Below, piece after piece: positions 22,373-33,600 of a stretch of 64,000 nucleotides of DNA. This stretch comes from Hyaloscypha bicolor E (taxonomy: Eukaryota; Ascomycota; Leotiomycetes; Helotiales; Hyaloscyphaceae), in contig NW_020194512.1 in the NCBI RefSeq assembly GCF_002865645.1, positions 2,335,183 to 2,399,182 of the forward strand. The letters run 5' to 3'. Numbering within the stretch: the first letter of the stretch is position 1; every line of letters starts with the position of its first letter. Below the pieces are notes generated by a model. That model was given only the letters and a program-made list of their open reading frames with translations, searched no databases and was not told where the DNA came from. The position numbers were made by a program, and so were the translations under genes.

Positions 22373-24777
22373 TCTGATACGGCTTTCAACTTGTCGAAAT
22401 ACAGCCTGGCATGTCCAAATTGTCATCAACAAGTCACGGGGGTCCAAATCACGGGGTTCTCGAGGGGCCATGGCTTTCATATGGTCCAACCTTTTATCAA
22501 CACCCATGAATACATGGAAATTCGTTTCGAACAATAGGCGATTGATCTCATCGAAAATGAACGATGCTTCGGCGGCCAAGCGTTTATCGTGGTCCTTGAA
22601 GGATGCAGATGCAAACGCAGAAAGAGTGCTGGAAAGTGGCTTGCATGTGATTGGATACTTGTAGTCTTGGAGGTCGGCTGCTTTGGAAAAGTCGTTTCGA
22701 CGATTGAAAGGACTAAACTTTGAGCGTTGTTGGGGCCGACCGAAATCGACGTCGTATAGCTTCATGACCTTGTTGATTGCTGCTTCATGTGAGCATAGCC
22801 CAGAACCTTGGTATACGGATGCCGAAAAACTCTCTGACACCCATGACAGCAGCTTATCAATTTCTCTAGCTACTGTGCACTCCAGTGTGGTAGCCAGAAG
22901 AGCGGCCTGGCAATCTCTCTCGGCTCTTTCCATGGCTAACATCCGCTTTGAATGTTCCTGCAATGGTGCATTTAACATGGTATTTCGCAGCTCGTCAAGA
23001 CTCTTTTCTGTATCAAGTAGGTCCCAGCGCGCTTCGTGATAGCGAAATAGGTCCTCTCTAATGGCAATCCAGTGGTCGCTAACGACAGGCGCGGGTCTTT
23101 TTATTGGCTTCTCCAGCGGCGTTCTGGTCATTTTTGGAAGTTGTTCAAAGATTTCTGACGCTCGTCTTTTGATGGCCTCATAGTAATTGCGACGCTGATA
23201 GTGTGCCAGCCACGCGGTGTCATTCGTAAGTTCCGGTATTGCCTCTCAGGCAGATCTAGGCCACACAACCAGTTCTTGTCAAGTGATCGCATTGACATCT
23301 TACCATCTAATCTCATCATTTGATGGAAGTTCGGTGTGCATGCTAAATGCAGAGCAATGAGTTCGACAGTTTCGTAACTCCTCAAGGCCGAAGGGACTGG
23401 AACTTCAGGAGGTGGGGCTTCGGAAGTACCAATTCCTTGACCTGTCGGTGTGATCGAAGTTTGGGGACCTGGGTTGTTGACTTGGTGGAGCTGGGGATCC
23501 AACCAGATCGGGTGGCTAGAACCAATGTTGGAGGTGGTGTCCAAGGACGCAGACCTCTTGCTGCTGGAAAGTAGGGTGGAAGCTCCTGGGACCTTGGGAT
23601 CATGTCCTCGAACCGTTACGAACGACTTCCCTCCCCTCTGTTCGGCATTGGTTAATTCGTCGTCGGAATTCCCAAAGGTTTCGATATAGTGAGGAGCTTT
23701 GCCAGTCTTTCGAGGTTTTGGGTCTTTTGCGCTCTTGACTGGTACGACGGCGTTTCTAGGTCGTTGCTTCAGCTGCTTGATCCAATAGTCTCGCATGGCT
23801 ACAATGTGTTGCTCTGTTCCTGTCTCTTGAATCAGTATGCAATTCCATAAATGAGACCAACGGTAGTTAAGTGGACTTACGAGTGTATTCGCTAGGCCTC
23901 TTCGCTTTGATGTCCTCCAGAATCTTCTTGGCCTGGATTTTGTGCTTAGGAGACACCCAATCATTTTCCAATGCCTCCCAAGGATACCTTTCGACAAATG
24001 TTACAGGAACGCCCTCCACCACGTTATGGTCTTTGACATGTTTGATCCATCCTAATCCACTCTTGTCTTCCATTGAGGTCGAACACTGCGTTTCCGTCTT
24101 CATCGAGTGCCACGATATCGTTGTTTTTGTGAAAGTCATCTTGCAGGTTAGCACGTCTTGGTGCATCTTGATGAAATTGAACTGGAAAGCCGAACACAAT
24201 TTGATCCCATGACCTTTTCAAGTCTATCATCTGGTAACGCACCCAGTGCGCACGCTCAAACAGAAACCAATTTTCAACGGGCCTAGTGGAAGAAGCTTGT
24301 GGTACGTCGTGGGTTTTACTTTCTTTTGGGGACTGGAGGCAATGTGCACGAAATACGAAACATGACGTCTTGGTTTTTCTTCGGTTTAGTTTAAGCCGTG
24401 CTGCTTCGGTTGTTGTGAAATTGTGGAGTTTCAGCAAGAGCTTCGTTCATCATAGAGGCATCTCCATCTGCGTCTTTGGGAACGTTGAAAGAGTAGTTGG
24501 AAGTACCAGTATTGGGGTTGTCATCGATATTTCTATCGTTAGTCTCGAGGCTAGCCATGCTGTCGACTTCTGGGCTCGACTCGTTCTGACTTTCTGTATC
24601 ATCACCTTCGCCTTCCAGGTATTCTCCTCCATACTCGTCCAGATCAGATTCTTCATCGGGCACAAACATTCCTGCTCCCTCCGAGCCAGAATCACGGTTT
24701 GCATCGCCATATTCCGCATCCCGCAACGAAGCCCACCTTGTAGATTTCCTAGATGCCACTGGGCTCCGAAGTTTCAC
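22373..24777 (-). pseudogene. Frame-broken gene of unknown function
   Basis: On the minus strand, clearly coding segments succeed each other in different frames. They are: an acidic N-terminal part (24391-24777) with no ATG; a segment with WFLFERAHWVRYQMIDLKRS (24024-24437); and a segment with FVERYPWEALENDWVSPKHK (23867-24060). A GTAAGT...ACAG intron then leads into a Lys/Pro-rich part, and a 59-nt GTAAGA...CTGAG intron leads into the C-terminal 250 residues (IAIREDLFRYHEARWDLLDT). The two introns explain two frame changes. The changes near 24430 and 24065 have no usable intron. The latter looks like a 10-nt imperfect duplication that shifts frame. With the start lost and at least two frameshifts it is probably a pseudogene, family not recognised. 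Confidence 0.5.
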
Positions 24778-25045
24778 TCATTATCATAGTTGAAGTTGAA
24801 TTGGCCTCAGGGCGGCGTTCGATTCTGCCGAGAGCGTTCTTGTTCTTGTTGTATTAGGCTATGACTTTCCCGAGACGATCCTTCAAGCGTGGATGGAGCA
24901 CACCGTTGTTTGCCGCCATGGCCGTGTTGATCATAGCCCGGGAGGGTATTGTGCCTGGATTTGCATGTCTCTTTCCCTGCTCAATGAATGCCAAGGCGTC
25001 GTGAATAGCTTGATACCAAGGCTGTCGAGAAGGAGGACTATTGGA

Positions 25046-25234
25046 CTAAACCTTCCGTTTGTCAAGCTTCTCGAAGCTAGACTGAGCATCGGGGTCCTTG
25101 TCAAGTCTGCCAATGTCGCCCACCAACGAACCCACTCCGTCGTCGTTAATTTCATGTGGCGTGCCATCATTGCTTGAAGTATCACCGGTTATATCCATGT
25201 ATTCTTCGGGCTGGCCTTTGTTGATGATCTGAGC
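25046..25234 (-). pseudogene. 3' fragment of the disrupted homeodomain gene
   Basis: This minus-strand frame encodes an acidic C-terminal tail (QPEEYMDITGDTSSNDG, ending KLDKRKV and stop). Removing the retroelement and one copy of the TGAGC duplication makes it continuous, in frame, with the segment 37834-38046 (…HPPGDRANRSA then QIINKGQPEEY). The retroelement thus separated it from its 5' part by 12.6 kb. Confidence 0.6.
25230..25234. repeat. Target-site duplication TGAGC, left copy
   Basis: TGAGC directly abuts the left LTR and is repeated at 37829-37833 directly after the right LTR. This proves that the 12.6-kb interval inserted as one unit. Confidence 0.95.
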
Positions 25235-25388
25235 TATCACGACCCGGAGCGGAAGACCTGAAGGCAATCAGCTCTATTGGGTGTGTATGTAAACGTCTAA
25301 AGAGAGAAAGGAAGAGAGGAGCGGGGAGCTCGAGCTAAGTACAGGGTGCCACGCTAGGGCCAGGTCATGTGACGCTGACGTCACAACA
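25235..25388 (-). repeat. 3' LTR (154 bp) of the 12.6-kb retrotransposon
   Basis: On the minus strand it begins TGTTGTGACGTCAGCGTCAC and ends GGGTCGTGATA. It appears identical base for base to 37675-37828. The terminal dinucleotides are TG...TA rather than the usual TG...CA; the related solo LTR at 15325 also ends in TA. It contains a pyrimidine-rich block (CCGCTCCTCTCTTCC). Confidence 0.97.
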
Positions 25389-25400
25389 TCCCCCCTTCAG
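25389..25400 (-). other. Polypurine tract of the retrotransposon
   Basis: On the minus strand GAAGGGGGGA lies immediately upstream of the 3' LTR, the normal position of the plus-strand DNA primer in LTR retrotransposons. Confidence 0.8.
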
Positions 25401-25448
25401 TAGTAAGAGTTCTCCGAACTCGAGCAAACTAGCTAAAAAACCTCATAT

Positions 25449-28400
25449 CTACCATCCTGTTCCCGTTCCTTCGCTAGCTCCAGTCTGTCCCCAACTACTA
25501 GTAGTCTCCTTTCCTTCATCCTGAACAGCTCCAGTCTCCTGTCCATCCTGAACAGCTTGTCCCCAGCCATTGCCTTGTCCTTCAACTTCTTCCTCAGCTT
25601 CAACTTCCTCAGGTTCATCCTCAATTTCGAATTCACGGGCTACATGACGGTCCTCAAATGCCTTCGCATTAGTGATTGAGCGGACGTCGAATTCAGGGAC
25701 ATAGGTATAGCCTCTGCTAGCCTCTTGGTTAAAAGAAGAGAACTGAGCTTGCTCAAACCAAGTGACATATTGCTTTCCGGTCTTCTTCTCTTGCTATTGA
25801 ATACCTTTAATGAATATATTATCTGGAAATTCGATAATAACCTCACTACCAAAGGGAGAAGCAAAGAGACCTTCCTCGCGTGCCGGGATTATAAAGATGG
25901 CTTTAATAGAGTCCTTCTTACTATTAAAATCCTCTGTACCGCGAGGAGAGTAATAGAATGACATGTCTGTGATCTCAAGACGTTCTACCTTTTCGGGAAT
26001 AGCAGGTATATCCTTATAGGATAATTGCTTGACGTAGTTGATTATTATGTCCTCTTGGAGCTTGTTTATTGGAATACCTGGCAGAGATTAAGCTATAATA
26101 AATGAGTATTTAATAGTCCTATTAATCTCATTAATACTGAAACCGTGCTCGTCGATTTCCTTGACTTCGTTAATCGTGTCTGGCTTTACAGGATAGTTCG
26201 ACAAGTTTCCGCGTGTCTGGGGCTTCTTGGGGACGGTACAGTTACGATTACTGTAATTACCTCCGCAGTACTTGCAGGGCTAACGCTTGAGGCAGTACTG
26301 AGCCATGTGACCCTTTTCCTTACAGATCTTGCACTTAATAAATGGGCATGCGTCTCCTCGGTGCTCACAGGAGTTACATTTCTTGTAGCCGCTAATCTCG
26401 AATTTGAGGTGCTTTGTGGAACCGCATCGTCTATAGCTCTTTCTATTAAGAAGGTTTCCGTTAGCATCCTTCTTAACTTGTGGGCGTAAGGCTTCGTTCT
26501 TTGGATCCTTGTATTTACGGGCATTATGACCTCGTTCTAGACAGTTCCAGTATTAAGGGGGCAGGTAATCCTTGTCAGAAACGGTGCAAGTGCTCTTGGT
26601 GTGACCCTTCTGGCCGCATTGGAAACACTCCGATGTATCTGGGGCTTGGAGCTTAATATAGACTCCTTGAGTCTTAGTCATTTCTATGAGTATCTTGATA
26701 TTCCTAATATGCGATCTGAATATCTCAAACTCACTATTAAGGTTATAGTTTTCATAAGCTAAAGCGCCGTCTGGGATAATAATTGCAAGACTATTGTGGT
26801 ATCTAGTAATTTCAATGAGTAATCGACGGGGTTCCGTGCCAAATTCAGTCAGATAGTAAGCATTTGGCAGCATTAGGAAAACACTGTTTTGACTAATGCC
26901 TTATATAACTTTAGAGACAAGGGCATTGCAGTTCTTTAGGCCGCGGTGGTTGATTTCTGTCTGAATTATTATAGCCTCTGCCTTGTAAGGACTAATAAAT
27001 GCGAAGGACATGCCCTTATTAGCGGTGTATTTGTCTAATTAAAGCATATATTAAGCTTCCTCCATAAGTTCGATTACGAAGTACTGAGTGGCCGGATTAT
27101 ATATGGAGTTATTACCGGATTTAATAAAACTCTTTGATTTCTTAACGACGACTACGGCGAAGTTGTGTGGAATGCCAAGCTTCTTATTAAATAATTCCTT
27201 GAAGAATAGCACGTTCGGTAAAGAAGTAACCGTCTTAATAGCATTAACTATCTGGCCATGGTAAAAGGTATAATTAATGAAGTTCGTAAGTATTAGGGTG
27301 TTTATACGGAACTGCTTATTAAGGAATATGCCGTGTAAGGTTATTTGGCCGGTTTTTATTAAGATTAGTATAGTCTCAGCCTTATAGAACATGTTCTAGT
27401 ATTCGGGATTAGTAGCGGATTTAAAGAAGACTTTTATTTAAATAGGATCTCCGTTATTAATTATAAAACCGATAATTCTATAGGCACCGATAAGTGCACA
27501 GGTCATAGCAGGGGTGCGCTTTCTGCCTTTATCGAGAACTATGACTATATAGAAAGGAACTACTTGCTATGCTATAGTTCGCAAGGCTTGTCCGGATATG
27601 GCAACTACTGTATTGGCACTACCCAAGGTGTCCTTACATAGTTACTTACGACTAGCACGGACGAGAGCTCAATTAACCATATTATTATCCGGGTTCTTTC
27701 GGATATACTTTAACTTCTCTAGTAGCGCCGCATATTACTAGTTAGAGTCACGTTCCGTATTGGCCTTAAACCACATGGCCTTATAGAGAGTAAGGTTCTT
27801 GACAGATTCTGTAAAACGCTTATTACTAACCTTGCGAGTCTCATTAGTGGATTTGGTAATGTTATAGAGGTAACGTGTAGTAATAAATATCTCGGTCTCC
27901 TTATTATTATCGTGAAAGTTATTAATAAAGTATGGCTTTAATATCTTCGTATTAAACTTCGTATTCTCAGTTAGCAAAGAACCGAGACGAATAATAGTGC
28001 CTTTAATATTATAATGCTTTAGCTCCTTAGTTAGTTCCAAAGCAAGATAATTGACTCTAATATTCGTTTCCTGGATAATTAAGGCATTAAACTTCTTAGT
28101 GCGCTTCTCCTGAATATTCTTTGCAATTATTATAGCTACTAGTAGCATGCTAATTCTTGACTTCGCTAATACTACTACTCCTTGAATACGTAAGTAAGCA
28201 TAATAAATATTAGATGCGCTATTAATAAGGGAGTCTTTTTGCTAATCTGAGAGCTTATTACATATCTTTTCCTAGTTCTTTGGAGCATAATTATTAAAGA
28301 AATTAATAACTAGGTATTCTAAGGTATTATTAAAAGCAAGGAAATACTTGGTAAGATGCGCGTTTGCTAGGGCCGTATTTGGATCTGACTTAAGCTAGAA

Positions 28401-30310
28401 GAATTTGTTTAGATTATGAATAAGATCCCGATATGTCCTATTAGAATAACTGGGCTTAATAGAGATACCGAATTTTGGTGCTTTACTAAATTTAATACGT
28501 AGATACTCAAGATTACGAAAATTAGTCTTGTGGCTTGGAATTTCGGTATCTACTCAATATTCGTAGCCTTTAGGGCCTCGGAAGCGGAAATCGGGTCTAT
28601 GGAAAATAATAATGGGTAGACTATTTACTAGAGTATACTTGTTTATTTATTAAATAATTCCCATTCATGTTTATAGCTAGCGTAGCTCTTCTTTAGCTAT
28701 GGCTTCTGTAGAGATCTCCCGACGGACCTCGGCTGCTTCTTGTGTATTGTTATTGAAATCCTCACGGAAGGTGCCATTATTATTGAAATCTTGAGGGAAT
28801 ATACGTGGGCGCTTAGTATTTTTGCCTGTGTATTCTGGGCAGTCGGGGACGTCGAATGGAATGCGGATACGAACTATGTTACCTGCCTTAGGACGATTAA
28901 GCTTTGAGTTCTTCTAATTAATATATAGTAAGTATATCTTAGGAAGATTATTATTGAAGTTATTATTCTTAAAGGAAGTTCCAGGCAAGGCTATAAAAGA
29001 GATATTAAATAACGTAGCCTTCTACTTAGTATAATGGCCCTTGGAGAGATTATGCTTGCAGGTAATAGCGTAGATTTGATATATATGAGTCTCTAGTTAG
29101 TCTTGCCAAGTAGTCTTATTTATAATAACCTAGCCTTTCTTAGAGACAGGAGGGAATTCGTGGGGACAGAGGATATTTCCGATTATTAATAACTACTTGT
29201 TCGGAGAGTTCTTTACCTAAGCCTTGAGAGGATTAAGAGCCTTATCTACGAGAATCTTATTCTTGAGCTTTCCGAATATCTTTATTCTATAAGCGGCATT
29301 ATTAATAACTAGGAAGAACGTGAATATGGGTTCTTTCTGCCGCTTAGTAGAGAGGATCTCCTTAGAGAGGGATTTGAGGTATTTCGAGTAATCGCGCGTA
29401 TTCATGTATGGGATATTGGTACCGGTGGCGTTTAGCTTCTTTATGTGAAATATGATATATGCCTTATCCGTAGCGTCGAAATAGTTATTAGCCTTTGGGT
29501 TAGTGGTTTGGTAGCCAAAAGCTTCTGGTAAGGGGCCGTATTTGGCGGCGTGGACGATCGTGAAAGCCTTAATATTAAGAGAGCTAATATTAATCTTGAG
29601 AGTGTGACTGTGGATACCGCGAGGATTGACCTTTTTAGAAGGCTTCGTGTTTGGCGGGTCGATAGCGCGAGTGCTGGTCTAGCTTATGGAAAGCTGACCG
29701 CGGAAATACTCCTGTTCGAATATTAGTATAATGAATGCGACCGGTGAGAGTCTGCTATTATTACTACTTAAATTGGCCTGGTATGGTTGATTAAAGGTCT
29801 TTCCGTTAAATATGATACATGTAGAGACCTTAGGGATGACCTCGTGAACTAGCGTAATACGTGCCGGTGGCTCAGGTTTGGTTATGGTAATCGGAATGAT
29901 AGGAACGGTAGTGCTTTTAGCTAGAGTGGCTATAGTAGCGGGAGCGGTAGTACCTTTAGCTAGAGCTTTAATGGTATTGGCGGTAGGAGCTTTAATAACT
30001 TTGGCAGTAGGAGCTTTGATGACTTTGGCGGTGGGAGCTTCGATGACTTTGGCGGTAGGAGCTTCGATAACTTCGGCGGTAGGAGCTTCGATAACTTCGG
30101 CGGTGGGAGCTTTGATGACTTTGGTAGTAGAAGCTTCGATGACTTCGGTGGCGGGATCTTTGATAGCTTTAATGACTTCGGTAACGGGATCTTTAATAGC
30201 TTTAATGACTTCGGTGGCGTCTTTAAAGATATAGTTATCCTGAGCTTCTATAAGCGCGTTGGCGATATTAGTGGGGGATCGAGAGTCTATAGTGGAATTA
30301 ATTAGATAAG
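25449..30310 (-). pseudogene. Retrotransposon-borne SF1 (Upf1-like) helicase with CCHC zinc knuckles, RIP-damaged
   Basis: Between pol and the polypurine tract, minus-strand coding sequence can be followed for about 1600 codons with many stops. In order: an 8-residue tandem repeat (I-E/K-A-P-T-A-K/E-V, 29.98-30.23 kb); an uncharacterised N-terminal region; and a helicase core. The core has a Walker-A-like QGVVVLAKSR (28.15-28.19 kb), a DExx-like VIVLDKGRKRTPAM (27.51-27.55), motif III NGDPI-stop-IKVFFKS (27.41-27.46) and motif VI RRLLIEITRYHNSL (26.77-26.83). CCHC knuckles CFQCGQKGHTKSTC (26.58-26.63) and CKICKEKGHMAQYC (26.28-26.33) follow, with degenerate ones around them. A clean acidic/Gly/Gln-rich tail ends at the stop at 25449. 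Motif order and spacing fit Upf1/NAM7-type superfamily-1 helicases, which unwind RNA or DNA. A role in the retroelement life cycle is inference. Confidence 0.75.
29980..30234 (-). repeat. 24-bp tandem repeat coding an 8-residue unit
   Basis: About eight 24-bp units with consensus GGAGCTTYGATGACTTYGGC on the plus strand translate on the minus strand to IEAPTAKV-like units. They merge into 33-bp units (AIKDPVTEVIK). The frame is kept despite RIP-type changes. The array lies at the N-terminal end of the helicase region. The plus-strand open frame here is a by-product of the repeat. Confidence 0.8.
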
Positions 30311-30649
30311 GGAACTTGAATAGCTAAGTAAGGGGAAATGATTCGTTTAAATAGTTAGTGGATTAATAAGGTTACGATTATGATTATAATTACGAATATA
30401 TAGTATTAAGAAAAATTTTTGGTAATGAGATATTTATGCGAGCACTTCTCAAGGTAAATCGGGAAGCGGGATAAGGTAAATTAATAGTGATTTACCTTTA
30501 TAATATGACGGAAGCGATTTGTGATTACGAAAACTTCTAAAAAAGATATTAAAAAAGTAGTATAAGGAACCTAATAGTACTCTTCTAGTATTTCGAGGTT
30601 AGTTAATGTGTAGATGCCATCTCCTTGCGCTAGGTATTATTGTCGTAGT

Positions 30650-33600
30650 TTAATATTATTGCGGATAAAGGTTAGTTTAATATCTTTATGGACAGGTAAT
30701 ATTAGTAGCGGTATCTTTGCTCGGATTCGAACATATTAAGTAACTGCGGGACTTCTTACCGTAATAAGGTTTCTGGCTCCCATATCGTGTCTTAATAGTC
30801 TAGCCATTTGATCTTATAGAATGCTACTTGTTTTCTAATATCTAGGACCTTTCTTATTTCCTTATCCATAATCTTCTCGATTATATAGCGCTTCTCTCCT
30901 TTAATAGTAATATGTTCAGGCTCTGGCCATAGATACTTATACGGATTAGGTAAGGCTAGTTCGAGGAATTCGACTAATATAACTAGGTATATTCCCGTAA
31001 GCCATTCCGGAAGCTCGATTTTAAATAAGAGATCTCCCTTATAGCGCTCCAGGATTTAAAAGGGGCCTATTTTATTAAAAGAGAGCTTGGTTTAATTCTA
31101 TAGATAGTAATTCTTTTCATGCTTCTTGCTAATCCTGAGGTATGCGAGCTCTCCGAATTTTGGCGGCGTGTGGTTTGCGTTATAGTAGATCTTTATTCTG
31201 GCCTGAGTAATAGCGACCGCGTCTATAGCTTTGTCCCGGATATTCTTTCGGTTCTGTAAGAAATTATCTATATTTATAGTAGTCTTGCCAAAAGCTATCT
31301 TAGCTTCCCTACTATAGAGAATGGAAAATGGCGTAATACTACTTGAGGCATTAATAGTACTATTTATGGAAAGCTATACCCATAGTATAATATTTTCCTA
31401 ACCGGATTAATTATATTAATTACTAAGGGCGTATTATATGGCATGGATAAAGGTTTGGATTATATGCTTAGCTTATTTATTTACGGGAGAATAATATATA
31501 GCCGTAAATACTAGATTCGTACGGGATAGCTAGAAAAGCCTAGTCTAGAATACTAATATGAACTTGGAATCTCAATCGGAAATAATAGTATCTGGCAATC
31601 CCTAATTACGGAAAATATGCTCAAAGTACTTTTCTGCCCAGGCTTCCGCTATATCCGTTTTCTTCCTAATAAGGTAGCGGATAAATTTGGAGCATTTGTC
31701 TATAATTAGTAAGGCTTTATTATTCCCGTTCTTGAATATAGGGAGACCATTTACGAAATCGAGACATAATACTAATAGTGGTATCTTTAGATACTTGATA
31801 GGCTATAGGGATCCTCACGGTCGAATTCGAGAGGGCTTTGCTTGGGAATATACTAGATAATTCGAGGCATATTTGAGGATTTCCTTCTTTATTCTTGGGA
31901 AGAATACGTGCTATCTAAGAACCTGGAATATACGCTCTACTCTAATATATATAATAGAATCGTGTACTATCTTAAGCAAGATCTTGAGGTATTTACGTAA
32001 TATATACAAGTATTCCCTATTATTATCTCGGAAAAAGAGGAGTTTTAATTTTATATCCCGGCGGAAGTTATATAAGGTTATAACCGGACCGTTTTCGTTA
32101 TGGATTATATTATTATAGGTTCTATATATTTGCGAGTATATTTTCCGGAAACTAATATCTTTGGGCAAAGCCTCTGCTACTTGCTTTAAGAATCCAGGTT
32201 AAATATATAGAGTAAAGACTATGTGCTCTAGTGGTTACGGATACGAAGTCTCTTTAGCCAGAGCCTCTTGAGCCTGTGGAATTTCTTTAACTTGTGCCGT
32301 CCCTTGAGCTTATAAAGAGCCTTAAGGCTATGGAGTCACTTTGTTAAATTATATGAGATCTTCGGATTTAGTTAAATACGCCTTGGCCTCATTCTTAACT
32401 ATTACTCGTGTCTGTACCGGGAAAGCATATATTAGGAACATATGCTTCTGGAGTTATATAAGTTCTTTTACGGGATATAGGACATAATCTATTACTTGAG
32501 TAGGCTTTCCTGAAATGCGAGATAGGCCGTCTGTATTTGCATGAGTCTTTCTAGGGTAATACTTAATCTCTATGCGGTCCTAGTACTTGGAGAGAAATAG
32601 TCGCTAGTTCGCTAATCTTATGGAATGCTTATTAACTAGGCCTATGTCTTTAAAAGTATTTATAATCGCCTTATAATTAGTATAGACCGTAATTTTGCTA
32701 TTATCTAGGAAATGAGGAATCTTTTAGAGTATTTATATAAGAGCTATGGTCTCTAATTTAGTTAGCTAGTAGTTATATTCCGCTAGAGTCAGGTCCCTGG
32801 ACAAATATAGAATCGGGTACTCTAATCCGTCCGGTCTAATTTAATATATAGTACTACCGAATTCCTATTCCTTACTACTATTTACGTATATAATCTAGTC
32901 CTTATTAAAATTAGGGTAGCCTAGCTGAGGGGCGGCATAAAGGCGTTCTTGGAGGATTACGAAAGCCTTTTTTGCGTTATTAAGTACGAGATTTTCTTTC
33001 TATTTCTTTATTATTTTATTTAGCTATTTCTTGGCCTAGTAATCTTGTCCGGGACCTTATATAGGAGCTCCCTTAAATCCTAAGGTCTTTAAAGCTTGCA
33101 TTAGTCACGAAATCCCGGTATAGTAGTCGACGAACTTTCTATAATAGTTAAAGAACCCTAAGGTATTCTCTAGTTAAGCCAGGGTACCTGGAAATCGCAT
33201 TTCTCTAATTACTTTAACTTTTTTGTCTAATATGCTTAGTCCGAGATAATTAACCCAGTGGCCTAAAGCTTTTAGCCCTGGCTATACGAAATGGCACTTT
33301 AATAGGTTTAGGGTAATTCCGGAGTATAATAGGATTCTGAGGATAGAGAAGAGATAATTAATATAGGTTTTAATATTCTTTGAGAAGATAATTATATTAT
33401 TAATATAGACTAGGACGAACTTCCAAAGGTATTTGCTAAATAGTTTTTCTATCCGGTACTAGAAGAAGGCAGGGGATATAGATAGACCTATTATACTAAC
33501 TATTAGCTACTCGTGTTCTTTGTGAGGAATTATAAAGGCTATCTTCTACTAGTCTAATACGCGGATTAGTTACTAGAAGAAACTCTTAGTCATATTAAGG

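Noticed and set aside
23128..23300. The frame change near 23130-23270 was first read as a frameshift.
   Set aside because: A 59-nt GTAAGA...CTGAG intron with a CTTGAC branch restores the frame and joins protein-like sequence on both sides.
27738..28148. ALIIQETNI looked like the QE motif of a LINE AP-endonuclease.
   Set aside because: It sits between a Walker-A-like motif and the DExx-like motif, with helicase motifs III and VI following, so it is the motif Ia region of the SF1 helicase. No LINE reverse transcriptase follows.
29878..30234. A 118-codon plus-strand frame with a regular hydrophobic repeat.
   Set aside because: It is the antisense shadow of the 24-bp tandem repeat, which reads as a soluble Pro/Thr repeat in the same strand and region as the helicase.
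31911..32168. An 85-codon open minus frame taken alone could be called a small gene.
   Set aside because: It is the upstream (zinc-finger) part of the RIPed integrase and continues on both sides into pol.
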